A DNA stretch of 64,000 bases. It comes from Escarpia spicata. Lineage: Eukaryota > Annelida > Polychaeta > Sabellida > Siboglinidae. Made by a program: the position numbers and the translations under genes. How positions within the stretch are numbered: position 1 is the stretch's first letter; every line of letters begins with the position of its first letter. The stretch is taken from contig OZ023205.1 in NCBI GenBank assembly GCA_963995525.1, forward strand, positions 56,261,174-56,325,173, in the 5' to 3' direction. The notes beneath the pieces are model-generated. The model was given only the letters and a program-made list of their open reading frames with translations, ran no database searches and was not told the DNA's origin. Shown one piece after another: positions 52,823 to 64,000 of this stretch.

Positions 52823-52939
52823 CATTTTTCACCCACATTATGACCTGTTTTATCAATGTTGGAGTTTAAAAGAACTCAAAGATGAACGGAAGAAACGAAG
52901 TGCCAAGCAGTCTGCCAGAAAACGCGAATTGATTGTCAG
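52823..52939 (+). other. possible exon, basic peptide
   Basis: An open stretch ends in GTCAG before GTAGGG, an acceptable donor. It reads YQCWSLKELKDERKKRSAKQ then SARKRELIV, rich in Lys/Arg and faintly like a bZIP basic region. The acceptor is unclear and no partner exon was found, so the assignment is weak. Confidence 0.25.
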
Positions 52940-55142
52940 GTAGGGTTGGTACTGTTTGTGAGCGATAATTCATGATGTTTCGAAAACTGTCAATAGTAAT
53001 ATTGATTCGTACTATAACGTGTACAATTAATTGTATATAATTCGGAACCGTGTGCCTCGGCGATACGGAACATCCTTTGAAAATCACATTTTATAAACTA
53101 ATTATGACCAATAATATATTAACTTGAGTCTTGTGCAATTAATTAGTTTGGCTGACTAAAAAGTATTTTTTATAATATTGAATGCTATTTGACATTTTAA
53201 AACCATGCCATGCTTGTCGTCATGCAAACTGATTATTAAGTAATTTTGAACTTCTTTTGATATAGACAGAATGTATTGAAATTAGATTAAAGTTGTATTC
53301 TGACAACGTTCATCTTTTAAATACAAATTTCCAGTGAATCGTCATGCCCCATACAATACATAATTTTCATCAACTCCATATAAATTTTTGTTCACACAAT
53401 ATGTAAGATCCAAATTAAAATTACGTATGCATGTCATGTTTATTTTTTGCAAAAGCGTAATTTATCAAATAACATCAAATGCTAATGTGACATATACGGT
53501 AGCAGGTATACTAAAATAAATAAATATTAACATTATTGTTTAAGTTGTATATACACCTTAAACATGGTTGTGTAACTCAGAATGCAACTTTAATCTATGA
53601 CGAGTAGTTTTTAACATGACTGATAATTAAAATATAACATTTCAAATGGAGCCTCTGACCTTAAGCCAGTGGCGTTTTAAAGATTGATTTAATATTTTCA
53701 TTTGATATTTTAGAATTATTTTATTGTTAATTAAGATAGCCTAAAGTAAATATTAGATAGTCCAATTAGTATTTATATGTAATGTATTTACATATATTTA
53801 AACTGGCTAATAGGTTTATAGTGTCAGTACTTAGACACTGATGCTATTCTGCAACTGTGATTGTATTTATAGCATTACTTGACATGTTCTTTCACATATC
53901 TGTATGCACTATTTCAATAAAATCTTCTGGTGTTTCTACTCTGCTGTTGTCATAACTCATCATAACTAGTATATCATTATATGTAGAACACATAATAGAG
54001 GCATACCCAGGATTGATATATTTGTGGGTTTCCAAATGGGTATCACAGTAACGGTGGATGTTGCCTGCCATCATTCACTGTACACTGCTGTATAGTGGGG
54101 GGGGGTTCTGGGCAACGAGAAAACTCCCCTAGGCATGCACCCGCATTATAACATGAACAATAATAATAATGACTTCTTTATTTACATACATACATATTTT
54201 ACAAAACTACTATTGCCCACACATGTAGGGCCTACATTAAAATAGTTCTGTATGTCCTTGCCAATACTTATGCTTTTCGTGTAATTATGATACCATAGTT
54301 TTATTCCGTTTATATTTTGTTGGCAATTATGTACATGTATATGCTGTAATTAGACTACACTGCTTTGAGCAATTGCTTTTACAAATTACTATGGCTATAG
54401 GTGTACTAAAAGTATATTTTATTTATAATAATATGCTTTATTCGCAGACTCCACACAACATACAAATGCATTATTGCGTTCTATAGTTGTGATATTGGCA
54501 ATAGTTACATATGGCCAGTAAGTAAAATATTGCTGCTACTTGAACCATCAATAAAAATATAATTTAGAACTACAACTGGCATGTAAATCTATATGTCAAA
54601 AGTTCTAATACCAGGAACACAATAAGCAAATTACTGTAAATAAACATTTCAGTAGAACTATAATATCTGTCAAATCCTAACACCATTTGGAACATATTGT
54701 TGTAAGAGACACATTTTCTAATAGCATATATTTATGAAAATTCCATCATAAAATAGTAAACAAAGTTTTGTTTATATCATTTGAACACATAAATGTTCTT
54801 ATAATCATGTTGCGTCGTGCAAATGACTGGCGGCATTACCGAGATAATTATAGTATATATTCAATGTATATGTTCTAGTTGTCTCCAGCGCTTGGCAATG
54901 TTCTATTAACTGACTAGTCTGTATTATTGTGGTTACAATGTAATGGTCTTATGACGTCTCACTCATTCTTTATATGCTGGCACTGAGGGTGGTCACTACC
55001 AGGGTGCTTGTCGTCCCCAGTGGTTCTTTTACGTCCCAAATTGAGACGGGACCGACATTAATGTGATCTCTGAGCCACGAGGGATACACAGTCCCCAATT
55101 TTGAGAGCCATATTTTTACCACAAATATCATGCCATAGTTAG
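52940..55142. other. AT-rich non-coding stretch
   Basis: No recognisable gene. A 60-codon minus frame (53892-54074, MMAGNIHRYCDTHLETHKYI start) is less repetitive than its surroundings and could be an exon, but it matches nothing I know. A poly-G run lies at 54097-54105. Confidence 0.45.
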
Positions 55143-57188
55143 GGTGGCGCCACTTTATGGTTGACTTAAGACACAAATATAGATCACAATTCATAATTCA
55201 GTAATATTATAAAATATGCGATATTTAATTAAATAAGATTACCTTGAATTCAGTGTTGACAGCAAGTGGGGGTTTTATTACGACTATTGGTTTGTGTAAA
55301 TACTGGTGCATTTTAATATTGTTTATCAGGCAATTCATCATAGCTATGAAACAATACATATAATAATTGTTTGTGTTTTACCAACATTTTATTTTGCAAA
55401 CAAAATATTATTTTATTTCCTAAAAATAATAAGTGAGCTTTATTATTAAAAAAAGTAGTTGATATGTGTGCTTGCCATACAAAATGATGCAATAACTTGA
55501 TAGTTCAACAGTTTTAACAGTTTTTAACATCAATAATGTAAGCAGTATGAAAGATTGTATAAAGGTAAATATTTTATTGGATATAATCTTGATCCATTCC
55601 GGTTACAATCTTAAAATGGCGTATTTAGGTGGGCATTACGCCATGGATGCCCCCTTTCAATATGTTCTTTGTAGTTATTGTGAAACCATATGATATTTTA
55701 TTTATTATAAATTGTTCCTGTTGTTAATATTTGACATGTTATCAATGTTAGAGATTTTGTTATGTGGATTAAAAAATACCTATATCAAACATCTTAATTA
55801 TAATATTGACATAGTACTAATGATCATGAAAACCTTTGTATGAAATATTATTTGGCAGATTATTGTATTTATTGGTAAAACATGATAATGTTAAGTTGTT
55901 TGTAAATTTCGAATTGATGTGTTATGTGACAATGTACCCTTTTTAAAGATGAATTGGTGAATGTTTGGATAACTTATACTTATGAATAAACCCTCATGCC
56001 TCAATATATTTGGCAAAGTGTTGGTCGGCTCTGTTGTTGTTGTTCTTTTGATAGCTCCAGTCCACCATGTTCGTGTAGCTGGTCAAACTGGATAAACCTT
56101 TCAGATGCCCCAGAGGATGGATGTCCTGGAATGGATCCATCCCGAATTTGACATTTCACCGTGCCACACTCTCTTGTTTCGACATTTCGCCTTCATCCAC
56201 ATCAAGTTTAAACTTTATATGTTGTTATATTCAGAGCTTTCTATGATGGCGTGGAAGTGCTATCCTCCTGGAACTATAGACTACAACTAAATCAGACTCA
56301 TATCAGTCTGCAATTGCAGGCTCCCAAAAAACCTCTCTTGAGATATCATACTGCACCCCCCATTTAAACCTCAAACGAAACTGGTTTCCCACAAGTGAAA
56401 CTCTTTTACCTTAGCGAGGTGATGCGTATGCACCCATTACATATCTCAAGTTAAGGGCCTTTCGGCAGCCTACACTCAACACTGAGTGTGGATTGCCACA
56501 CCTCATTATACTTATTGATTTCACGCATTTTTTTAATTAAAAATAATATAACTCAAAAACACAAGTCCAACAACTAGAATTGGCTCATTTGTTTCTTTAC
56601 ACAATTTATTTATACAATATTAATTTACATATACAGTATTGCTTTACAGTGTACTTTTGCACAAGACTTTCACAGAAACCATCCTTTAATATATACATAA
56701 ATAAATTATTTGGAGTATGATTATGTCAAGCAAAGTACTGAAATTTCACATTAATTATCAACCAGTTAGTATTGTTTACTTTTACTGGCATTATATGTCC
56801 GTTATAATGGCCGTCTGGTAAAATTTAGCAACGGGATAAAATTATAAAACTTAAATATAACCACTACTACTGTCCATATTAAAATAATTTTAATTTTTTA
56901 TAATATATATATTTACAAATTGTTGGTAAAAACAACATAATAATAGTCACATAGTATGATAACTTACCTCTGGTAGACAATAAATAATAAAATGCAGCAA
57001 TAATTACTTAAACCAACAACCGTAATGAATACCCTCAGCTGCTGTCAACGTTAAATTTAATATAACCTTATTTAATTAATTTATTGAAATATCGTGTATT
57101 TTATTGACTCTTGACAATAATTATTTTTGAAATGAATGGTGATCTATCCCCACGTCTGGAGTCAACCATAAAGTTGCGTCACCTACCG
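55143..57188. mobile_element. possible TIR-bounded element (tentative)
   Basis: GGTGGCGCCACTTTATGGTT at 55143 is inverted at 57165-57188 (AACCATAAAGTTGCGTCACC), about 22 of 24 bases matching. No transposase or convincing target duplication is visible. The interior is AT-rich and non-coding, with short frames only (for example 56105-56290). Confidence 0.3.
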
Positions 57189-58619
57189 GAGTTTCCAGTT
57201 GAACCAATGAATACGCTAAAAAACGAATGAATTTCTTGTACATTTTGATTGATAAAAGACAGTAAATTAAATTTTTTGATCACGTGATAATTGTGTATGT
57301 GTAGAATAGGTGTTGTGGATATATGATGTGAAGTTTGGTCACTGTAGGTGTCCGTTTTCGTGGTTCTTTCGAGGTGCGGGCCTAAGGCTAAACTAGAAAA
57401 GTACCTGTTGTGAAAAGTCATAGAAATAATAGCAACTGACGTATATGGCTACATTTGTCTCGCTAGACATAGCGTATATATCCACACAGTAATTGTCGGG
57501 TAGCAGGATAACATGTTTCTTATTTTTTGGATGACGTTCAGATAATAAATAATATCCCCATGCCATGCCGTTATTTATTATTTAAAGTGATCTAGAATAT
57601 AAGTATCAACAAAGTTATAATTGTTACTGTAACAGGGTTAACTATAATCAATACTAAGACTAAGTGTAAGAAATAATGACATGATTGGAATGTCAGTTAT
57701 TCCATTATATCCTATGGCTAAGCACAGCTGTATCATAGGTAATAAGTGTCACTCCACCAACTGTGTTATCAGTGCCAGTGGCCTGGCTAGGTGTCACCTA
57801 GGGAGTTAGACTGTTAGGTGTAATTCGATCGCCTAAGTTGGGTGTGTGTCATGCAACCAGCCACTGCACTGGTGTCAGAGATTAAGTGGTATGCCTGTGT
57901 GTAGCACTAGCGTCAGCTCACTGTGTGCCATTGTTTCAGTGTCACGGTGTCAGTTTGTATGGCCTGGCGTCAGAGATTATGCTGTCACACACCTGGCCTG
58001 TAACTAATGTATAATCTGCACTTGCAGAACCCATGTATCAATTTTTATTTACTGGTGTCTGATATTATGCTGTCAGCACTGGCGTGGGTCCACTGCTTGC
58101 CATTGTTCCAAATGAACCTAGCAGTCAAGTTTAGATAAAAGGATAAAGATAAGATTAATTATCATGAGTGGTAGAAATAATTGTCACTGTCAAAGAAAAG
58201 CTCAGGTTGAACTGAGATTATTAGATCAATTATGGATCAGTTGATTATGGATCAAGAATAAAAAATATCACATGCAATAAGTCTGAATAAAAAGCAAAAC
58301 TTTAAAACTACAATAGACACAATTATCAATGTAATATAAAGATATGATGTAGAATTAAAATAAAATAACATAGGTATAAAATAATAAATAAAATAAAATA
58401 ACTTACGTATACTCAGAGAAAGATTAGTCCAGATCTGCCACATTTTTTTGGTTGCAATTTGTATTTGTTACCTAAAATACTGTAAGAATCTGTATCTATC
58501 TGTATCATTCATACATATATATATATAATGTAGCGCATACCATAACAACAAGTATGTAATTTGATTTTATTACTCTTACATTATACCCAACATCTGCCAC
58601 AAACTACATTCATCACTGT
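57189..58619. other. non-coding stretch
   Basis: Contains an irregular repeat of GTGTCA, CACTGGTGTCAG and CCTGGC words (57740-58090), and the inverse copy of the dispersed repeat from 12150 (58285-58425). No gene seen. Confidence 0.5.
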
Positions 58620-58793
58620 GACTCGGCATGTGTTGTAGATTTAGTCAGTCTCAGCATCTCAGCTGACATGCCCAACTGGAGGCAGGGGCTGTCGATGTTC
58701 AGTTTGTGTGTGTGTGCAGTAAAGTGTAAAGCACTTTGAGCAGTCCCGAGGACTGGATACTGTGCTGTATAAGAACTTTACTTTACTTTAATA
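58620..58793 (+). mobile_element. possible SINE (3' tail)
   Basis: GTAAAGCACTTTGAGCAGTC, then GAGGACTGGATACTGTGCTG, TATAAGAA and a (CTTTA)n end resemble the tails of invertebrate SINEs. Pol III boxes at the 5' end were not found with confidence. Confidence 0.4.
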
Positions 58794-60822
58794 CAAACAC
58801 TAGTCATCATAGAGGAACAAGCATTTATCTTACGGTTCCACATGAATCCAATTTTATTCAAAACAATGAACGCGAATGGGCCTACAAGTCGACTAGGTTT
58901 TGCCGAGCTTGGGCTCATTTTCAGAATAATTATATCGAATGCAACCAACGGGAGACAAACCATATGTCAGCTATGTATAAACATACAAAGCAGACATATA
59001 TTGTATCCAGCTACAGAAAGTAACGTGTATAATCTATAATATCACTAGAATATCGATATGAACGTGGAGTTGTACAATTTTCATTTTTGTGGCGAATAAA
59101 TAATTACTACAAAAATGTAAAAAAATATTTACAAACAATGCATCATAGTATAAAAAATGATTTGGTTTATATTATTTTGTGAAAACAAACCAAAAAGTGT
59201 AAAGAAAATTATTGGTGTCAGGATTGAAAATTGTAAAATAAATGACAAGAAACCAATGCGTCTACTAACGAATCCAGGACAAAATCCCCTTCGGACAGAA
59301 TCCCTTCAGACAAAATCCCCTCCAGACAGAATCCCCTTAATTAACCCTGAGGGGATTTGGAATGTCTGTTGTGTGACATAAAATATTTAGGACCACATAT
59401 TGAGTATTTTACTGATCACCTAAAACATAAATACACTTTGAGCAAATGATGGTATAGAGCCTAGTCTTTTATCGTGGCACGTAGCTTAGTGGCTGAGACT
59501 GCACCTGGATTGGCATCTTGACCGTGTGATAAATGTCCGGTAACTCTCTGGATCAGTGGTAACTGCTCCCTTACAGCCGAGACCTCTATGGCTAGGGCAC
59601 TCCCATCGGATGGTTGTCTTGGACTTGTTCTTCTGGGCGTACATATGCCCATCTAGTAGTAGCTTGAGGCCGCATTTCTGTCTCTATATTATTTCCATGG
59701 CTGTATACTGATCATAGTCTGAGTGGGTGATGATGCTCATTTAGTTTCCTTGATATTTGAACATCCTTCCATACAAGTATTTAAATAGGTCCTTCTATAT
59801 GAGTACAGATGGCCAATAGCAATTACATGGCTTCCTACACAGGGATGATCCCCATAGCAATTAATGGCTTCAATTACAATTGATTTAGCAAATCTGAGGT
59901 TTTTAACAGTCTCAGAGTAATAAATTAAAACTGTGAATACCATTTTGAGAAAGTTTGGAAAGTAGCTGAAGTTATAGTTTTGAGTATTAATTTGTATTGA
60001 TATTGAAAAATCTAAAATTACTGTGTTTATTATTAAAATAATGTTGGCAACTTGGCAAATGTATTAAAAAAAATAGTTTCGAGTAGGCATGTATGATTTT
60101 ATTTAAAGTATCATGCAAAATAATTATGAAAGGGATTTTGTCAAATTTTCACATAAGAGAAGGGGATTCTGTCTGAGGGGATTCTGTCCGGAGGAGATTC
60201 TGTCCGGTTACCTCTACTAACTGAGCTAATGACACCGACGGAAATTCACTGACTGGTTTCAGTTGTTATAATAAATTGTACAACTCTTACTTCATATATC
60301 GATATTCTAGTGATATTATGAGATTATACACGTTACTTTCTGTAGCTGGATACAATATAGGTCTGCTATGTATGTTTATACATAGCAGACATACGGTTTG
60401 TCTCCCGTTGGTTGCATTCGATATAATTATTCTGAAGTAATATAAACCAAATCATTTTGTATACTATGATGCATTGTTTGTAAAAAAAAAAAAAAAATTG
60501 TAGTAATTATTTATTCGCCACAAAAATGAAAATTGTACAACTCCACGTTCATATATCGATATTCTAGTGATATTATAAGATTATACACGTTACTTTATGT
60601 AGCTGGATAAAATATATGTTTGCTATGTATGTTTATTGGTGTAGATTATCTCCCGTTGGTTGCATCCGATATAATTATTAAAAAAAACAAGCCCAAGCTC
60701 GGCGAAACCTAGTCAACTTGTAGGCCCATTCGCATTCATTGTTTTGAATAAAATTGTATTCATGTGGAACCGTAAGATAACTGCTTGTTCCTCTATGATG
60801 ACTAGTGTTTGTATTACATCGG
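58791..60822. mobile_element. element with about 380-bp inverted arms
   Basis: Left arm 58791-59172 and right arm 60438-60822 are reverse complements (CCTCTATGATGACTAGTG-type, CAACGGGAGACAAACC, TATCACTAGAATATCGATAT, GGCGAATAAATAATTACTAC, AACAATGCATCATAGTATA). A second partial copy of the right arm lies at 60290-60437. The interior holds another element (59277-60210). No protein-coding gene for mobility is present. Confidence 0.75.
59277..60210. mobile_element. nested element with reiterated GGACAGAATCCCCT ends
   Basis: The left end has four tandem variants of GGACARAATCCCCTT (59277-59338). The right end has three inverted variants, GGGGATTCTGTCYGAGG (60160-60208). The interior of about 830 bp is AT-rich. 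A segment with TAGCTTAGTGGCTGAG (59485) recalls a tRNA box A but lacks a box B. Confidence 0.6.
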
Positions 60823-60827
60823 AATAT

Positions 60828-61274
60828 GGGGTAAGACCACATTAAGGATTCGTCCGCCATTACCGAAAGAGTGCCCTTGAAAATACCGTTTTGGTGTCGT
60901 GTGAATTTTGTTCGAGCACTTTGGCATGGCACATGTCAGTCCAGTGAATACTGAATGTACTACTACATTAGATCTTTCATGAGGTAGCAATGAACATACG
61001 CTAGTCGGTCGCGTATTCGCACAGTGGCTATTTTGCAGAACGCACCAATATTTCAAAATCCGTCACCAGATTGGGGCAAAATTGAGGGGTGTCAGGCTTG
61101 GGTGGACTTTTCTGAAAACTGAGGTATGAGAATTTTACGACTTTTCCGCAGCACTTGTGTCAATGGAGATTAAATATGGTGTGAAATTTTCAAAAAAAAT
61201 TGTTCGTCAAATTTAGCAGGAAATGAAGGAAACGTTATAGCCGCCTATGTAAAATGTAAATGTGGTCTTACCCC
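60828..61274. mobile_element. 447-bp MITE with 16-bp TIRs
   Basis: The ends are GGGGTAAGACCACATT and its exact inverse. ATAT flanks both sides (60824-60827 and 61275-61278). The related repeat at 13890-14065 reads GGAATATCGCAC without interruption, so the target was a single ATAT that was duplicated. There is no coding capacity. Confidence 0.88.
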
Positions 61275-62149
61275 ATATCGCACAATAACTCATTTTGACA
61301 CTCGTTTCGACCCAAAAGCTATCCTTGTAGTTGTAAACAAGACTCCTTTCTTCTGAAATGCAAGGTAACTTCTTTTGTTTTGCTTACGTTGAGCTCCTGA
61401 TTGTTTTTGTTGCATCAGCTGATACGTCTGTTTACCTATTAACAATACTCAGACTAATCTTAGTTCGTAATGAAACACTAATTGAATTTTAACAGGCTCA
61501 ACAACTAAAATGAAGGTAACTATTCGCATTAATTACCAGGGAAAGATCGGCGTAATTAAATACATAATATAAATTGTCATACCGACCGACGTCACAGAAA
61601 GTTTTTGCATGACTTGTTCATATGGCTGTCATTATTTTGTATTTCGACAAAAATTGAATTGTTAAGCCATTCATGTAAACACATTGAATAAAATAAGACT
61701 TGTAGAATTAGAGTCTACACTTTGCAAATATTTCATGTGACATGTTTGGATTCATGCGTCCGAGTGACGAGCAGGCCGGTATAAATGAAATGGCAGTATA
61801 ACTTTTTCTCCAATTTTGCAAACACATTCCATGTGGTAGTGCCAATATGCACAAAAATATATAATTGATTGAATCATTCAAACTAATGACACGAATACTA
61901 TGTACTGTTAGAGTAAGTTAGTGTTATGTAGTAATACAGTAGATTTGTGATCCAGTCCATCAAAATCAGGTTTTTGTGTTTTAGCCTAGATTACTGTTAT
62001 GCTATTGTAACATCATAAAACGGTTTAAAACATTGCCAAAATCAGATATTTGGAAGAGCTATGGCGATCTAAGTGAACAAGAACAACGAAAAAGTGCCGA
62101 ATTGTCCGCCGCATTTACATCGTTGTTACGCTGATTTATCGAATCGAAA
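61275..62149. other. upstream intergenic region
   Basis: The remainder of the interrupted dispersed repeat (to about 61340), then AT-rich sequence without a gene. Confidence 0.5.
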
Positions 62150-62152
62150 TAT

Positions 62153-62316
62153 GTCACGTGTTATTATAAAGCCAATTAGAAGGCTGCAAAACGGAAATAA
62201 AATGTAAACAACAACAAGCTGTCACCGTGGGCATAATCACGTGGTCTAATACGCCTCGTCTGATTGGCTTAGAGATGAGCATGCGCAATGCGCTCAACAT
62301 CGCATATATATATAAT
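62153..62316 (+). promoter_or_regulatory. core promoter with CCAAT, E-box, NRF1-like and TATA elements
   Basis: In order: TCACGTGT (62153), AGCCAATTAG (62170), ATCACGTGGTC (62236), TGATTGGCT (inverted CCAAT, 62260), GCATGCGCAATGCGC (NRF1-like, 62279) and TATATATATAAT (62304-62316). The tight order, with TATA nearest the inferred start, argues for a real promoter firing rightward. Factor names are by motif only. Confidence 0.65.
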
Positions 62317-62337
62317 CTTTCAATCGACGTGAAGCCA

Positions 62338-62449
62338 TCATTATGTTGGTTCGACATCCAGTGTTTAGAAGTATTTTCCATTTTGCTGTCTTGATCTGTG
62401 ATTTCCGGCTGTGATTTTCTGCTTGAAGATTGAAGGATTCGTTTTGCGG
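62338..62449 (+). other. non-coding first exon of a gene leaving the window
   Basis: The start is inferred about 25-30 bp after the TATA box. The exon ends GCGG before GTAAGT at 62450, a strong donor. It contains a short uORF (ATG at 62343, 23 codons), so the main start is probably in a later exon. The gene product is unknown. Confidence 0.5.
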
Positions 62450-63905
62450 GTAAGTCGCATTTCCTTTAATTTACGTCCTTTTCTTTTGTATATTTTACCA
62501 ACATTAAGCTAAATTTAATTGTTTTGATGACAGCTGTGTTTTCAGTTGCAAGTTTCACAGTCGACTCTACTAGACGTCTCTAGACTAGTTGTCATCGATC
62601 TCGATTCGGCGATCTTTTACGTAGCCATGAAAACGACTACCTAAGACCGCTAAACTTCTCACCTTACATACATATAAACACACTACGTTGTCAAAAAAGT
62701 ACACTTACATGCCTAAAACGATCAAAATTCATGAAGAAACTAAATCAAAACTTCTCGGCTCATCTCCGGCGGCGGCTGTGCATAAAATCGAGTTTTATTA
62801 ATATACATGTTTATTAGAAAACGTAGATAGGGTTTTCGTACTTTTAATTAGTATGGCCTGGGTAAAAAATGGCTCATTTTGATTATTGTTATGCTTTTAC
62901 TGATACGGAATCTGATAATGCACTTCCGGATGTGGACGATATCACCAGTAGAAGGTCTTAAGTTATGTCAAATTCCAATTCGCTGCAGTGCATGGGACAT
63001 TAAAAAGATATGGAAAAATTACAGTAACATTTTCAGGAGTGTAACACTTTTAGCGTGACATTTTAAAAATACACATTTTTAAATTGCAGTAAACAAAAAA
63101 TACCAACAGCAAACTACACAAACATAGTTTTATCAATGTAGGATTATTAGATAAACATTTGCTAGCTTTTAGAAAAAATGACATCACTTGTGACCAATAT
63201 ATATGACACTATACACATATATGCACATTGTTTACAAACAAAGAGAATTCAGCTCTTGTTGGATTCAAGGTACCATAAAACAGAACACAGTAACAATGTG
63301 TTTTCACCTGGTGTTATTGATGTTGCAAATTAGATGTACTGATTTTGTTGTACTCATTGTTCCTCATATACTTATATTTGAAACTACAGGACTGTATTCC
63401 CCCCATACTTGTCAGGAGTGTAACATTGTTGAAAACTAAGACTGCCAGATTTAGACACATTACTTTACAATTTCTTGTAGATTTAGACACATTGCTTTAG
63501 AATTTCTTGTTGATAAGTTCAGTCCTTGTACGTCCTATGTCTATTACATGAATGGGTTAAAACATGATACTATGTATTCATTAAGGTGGTAGCTAACATA
63601 ATAGTGTTTTTTGTGTGGAATTCTAAGGTTTTGTATTAATTATTAGACAACAGCATTATCATTGTGTATTTTTACATGAATTATCACTTTGTCATAATAA
63701 TTCAATTAATAATTAATTTTTTGCCACACAAAATTTGCAATATTTACGTGATACAATATTTTAGCTATCTACATGATCCTACACAAATGTAATATTATAT
63801 TGTAGTCAACAAATATTGTTTGTACTGCCTGAGTAAATCAAAAGAGCATTCATTTACGTAATCTGGTTCAGTGCAATATGTTGGAAAGGAATGTATCTTA
63901 CCTTA
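62450..63905. other. AT-rich, presumed intron
   Basis: No exon or repeat stands out. A 78-codon plus frame at 63203-63439 is not recognisable. Confidence 0.4.
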
Positions 63906-63916
63906 GGATACCTTAG

Positions 63917-64000
63917 GACTGTTCTGATCGCAGGATCCTCTTGGTTCCTCAATGATCAGATCTTCTTCTTCGGGGTCTAGTATTAAGAGTTTGTGTTTTC
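63917..64000 (-). other. possible exon at the window edge, strand uncertain
   Basis: On the minus strand it reads HKLLILDPEEEDLIIEEPRG and then SCDQNSPK. Two tandem donors follow, AAG/GTATCC and, ten bases on, AAG/GTAAGA; using the second would add a stop codon. On the plus strand the same bases follow GATCGCAG and are open as a Ser-rich peptide. The acidic minus reading looks more natural, but the plus reading would continue the gene from the 62.3-kb promoter. Confidence 0.35.

Noticed and set aside
59485..59545. tRNA-like box A (TAGCTTAGTGGCTGAG)
   Set aside because: No matching box B or foldable cloverleaf downstream. At most a decayed SINE head.

Overview
The window is eukaryotic, almost certainly metazoan, and probably from a marine invertebrate such as a lophotrochozoan or invertebrate deuterostome. 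The basis is multi-exon genes with GT-AG introns, a long C2H2 zinc-finger array with TGEKP linkers, a Polinton/Maverick remnant, a gag-only Ty3/Gypsy-like LTR element, LINE tails, large satellites and AT-rich intergenic DNA. No species is claimed.

Layout. 1-2.3 kb: GC-rich Polinton remnant with a frameshifted chromodomain integrase, a broken small membrane protein and a truncated third gene. 2.7-4.6 kb (-): a 22-finger C2H2 protein. 5.3-11.1 kb: about 90 copies of a 65-bp satellite with kilobase-scale higher-order duplications. 14.5-15.8 kb: a 46-bp minisatellite. 17.35-17.9 kb: half of a fold-back repeat. 18.5-23.8 kb: arm A of a 5.27-kb inverted duplication. 23.1-30.2 kb (-): a SAM-HECT ubiquitin-ligase gene, about 11 exons, whose last exon lies inside arm A. 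32.8-38.1 kb (-): an integrase-core (DDE) gene with nine phase-consistent exons. 39.0-40.1 kb: a complete fold-back element built on GCGATGCG arrays. 40.5-52.3 kb: arm B, the inverted copy of arm A, split by a 6.6-kb LTR element that kept gag but has no pol. 52.3-64 kb: mostly AT-rich non-coding DNA with a 47-nt palindrome, nested inverted-repeat elements, a MITE with a visible empty site, and near 62.3 kb a promoter with a spliced first exon on the + strand.

How the parts relate. The ligase and integrase genes lie in tandem on the minus strand in the 16.7-kb interval between arms A and B. Each arm carries a copy of the ligase's terminal exon, which holds the catalytic Cys. Arm A's copy is intact. 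Arm B's copy has a nonsense change that removes the C-tail and its -4 Phe. Recombination between the arms would invert the interval and could exchange the ligase's last exon. The arms also carry decayed 3' exons of an integrase paralogue and LINE tails, so the locus grew by duplication, inversion and repeated transposition. The locus architecture is the most unusual thing here. I found no clearly new biochemical system. Exon limits come from splice-site and phase reading, not transcripts.
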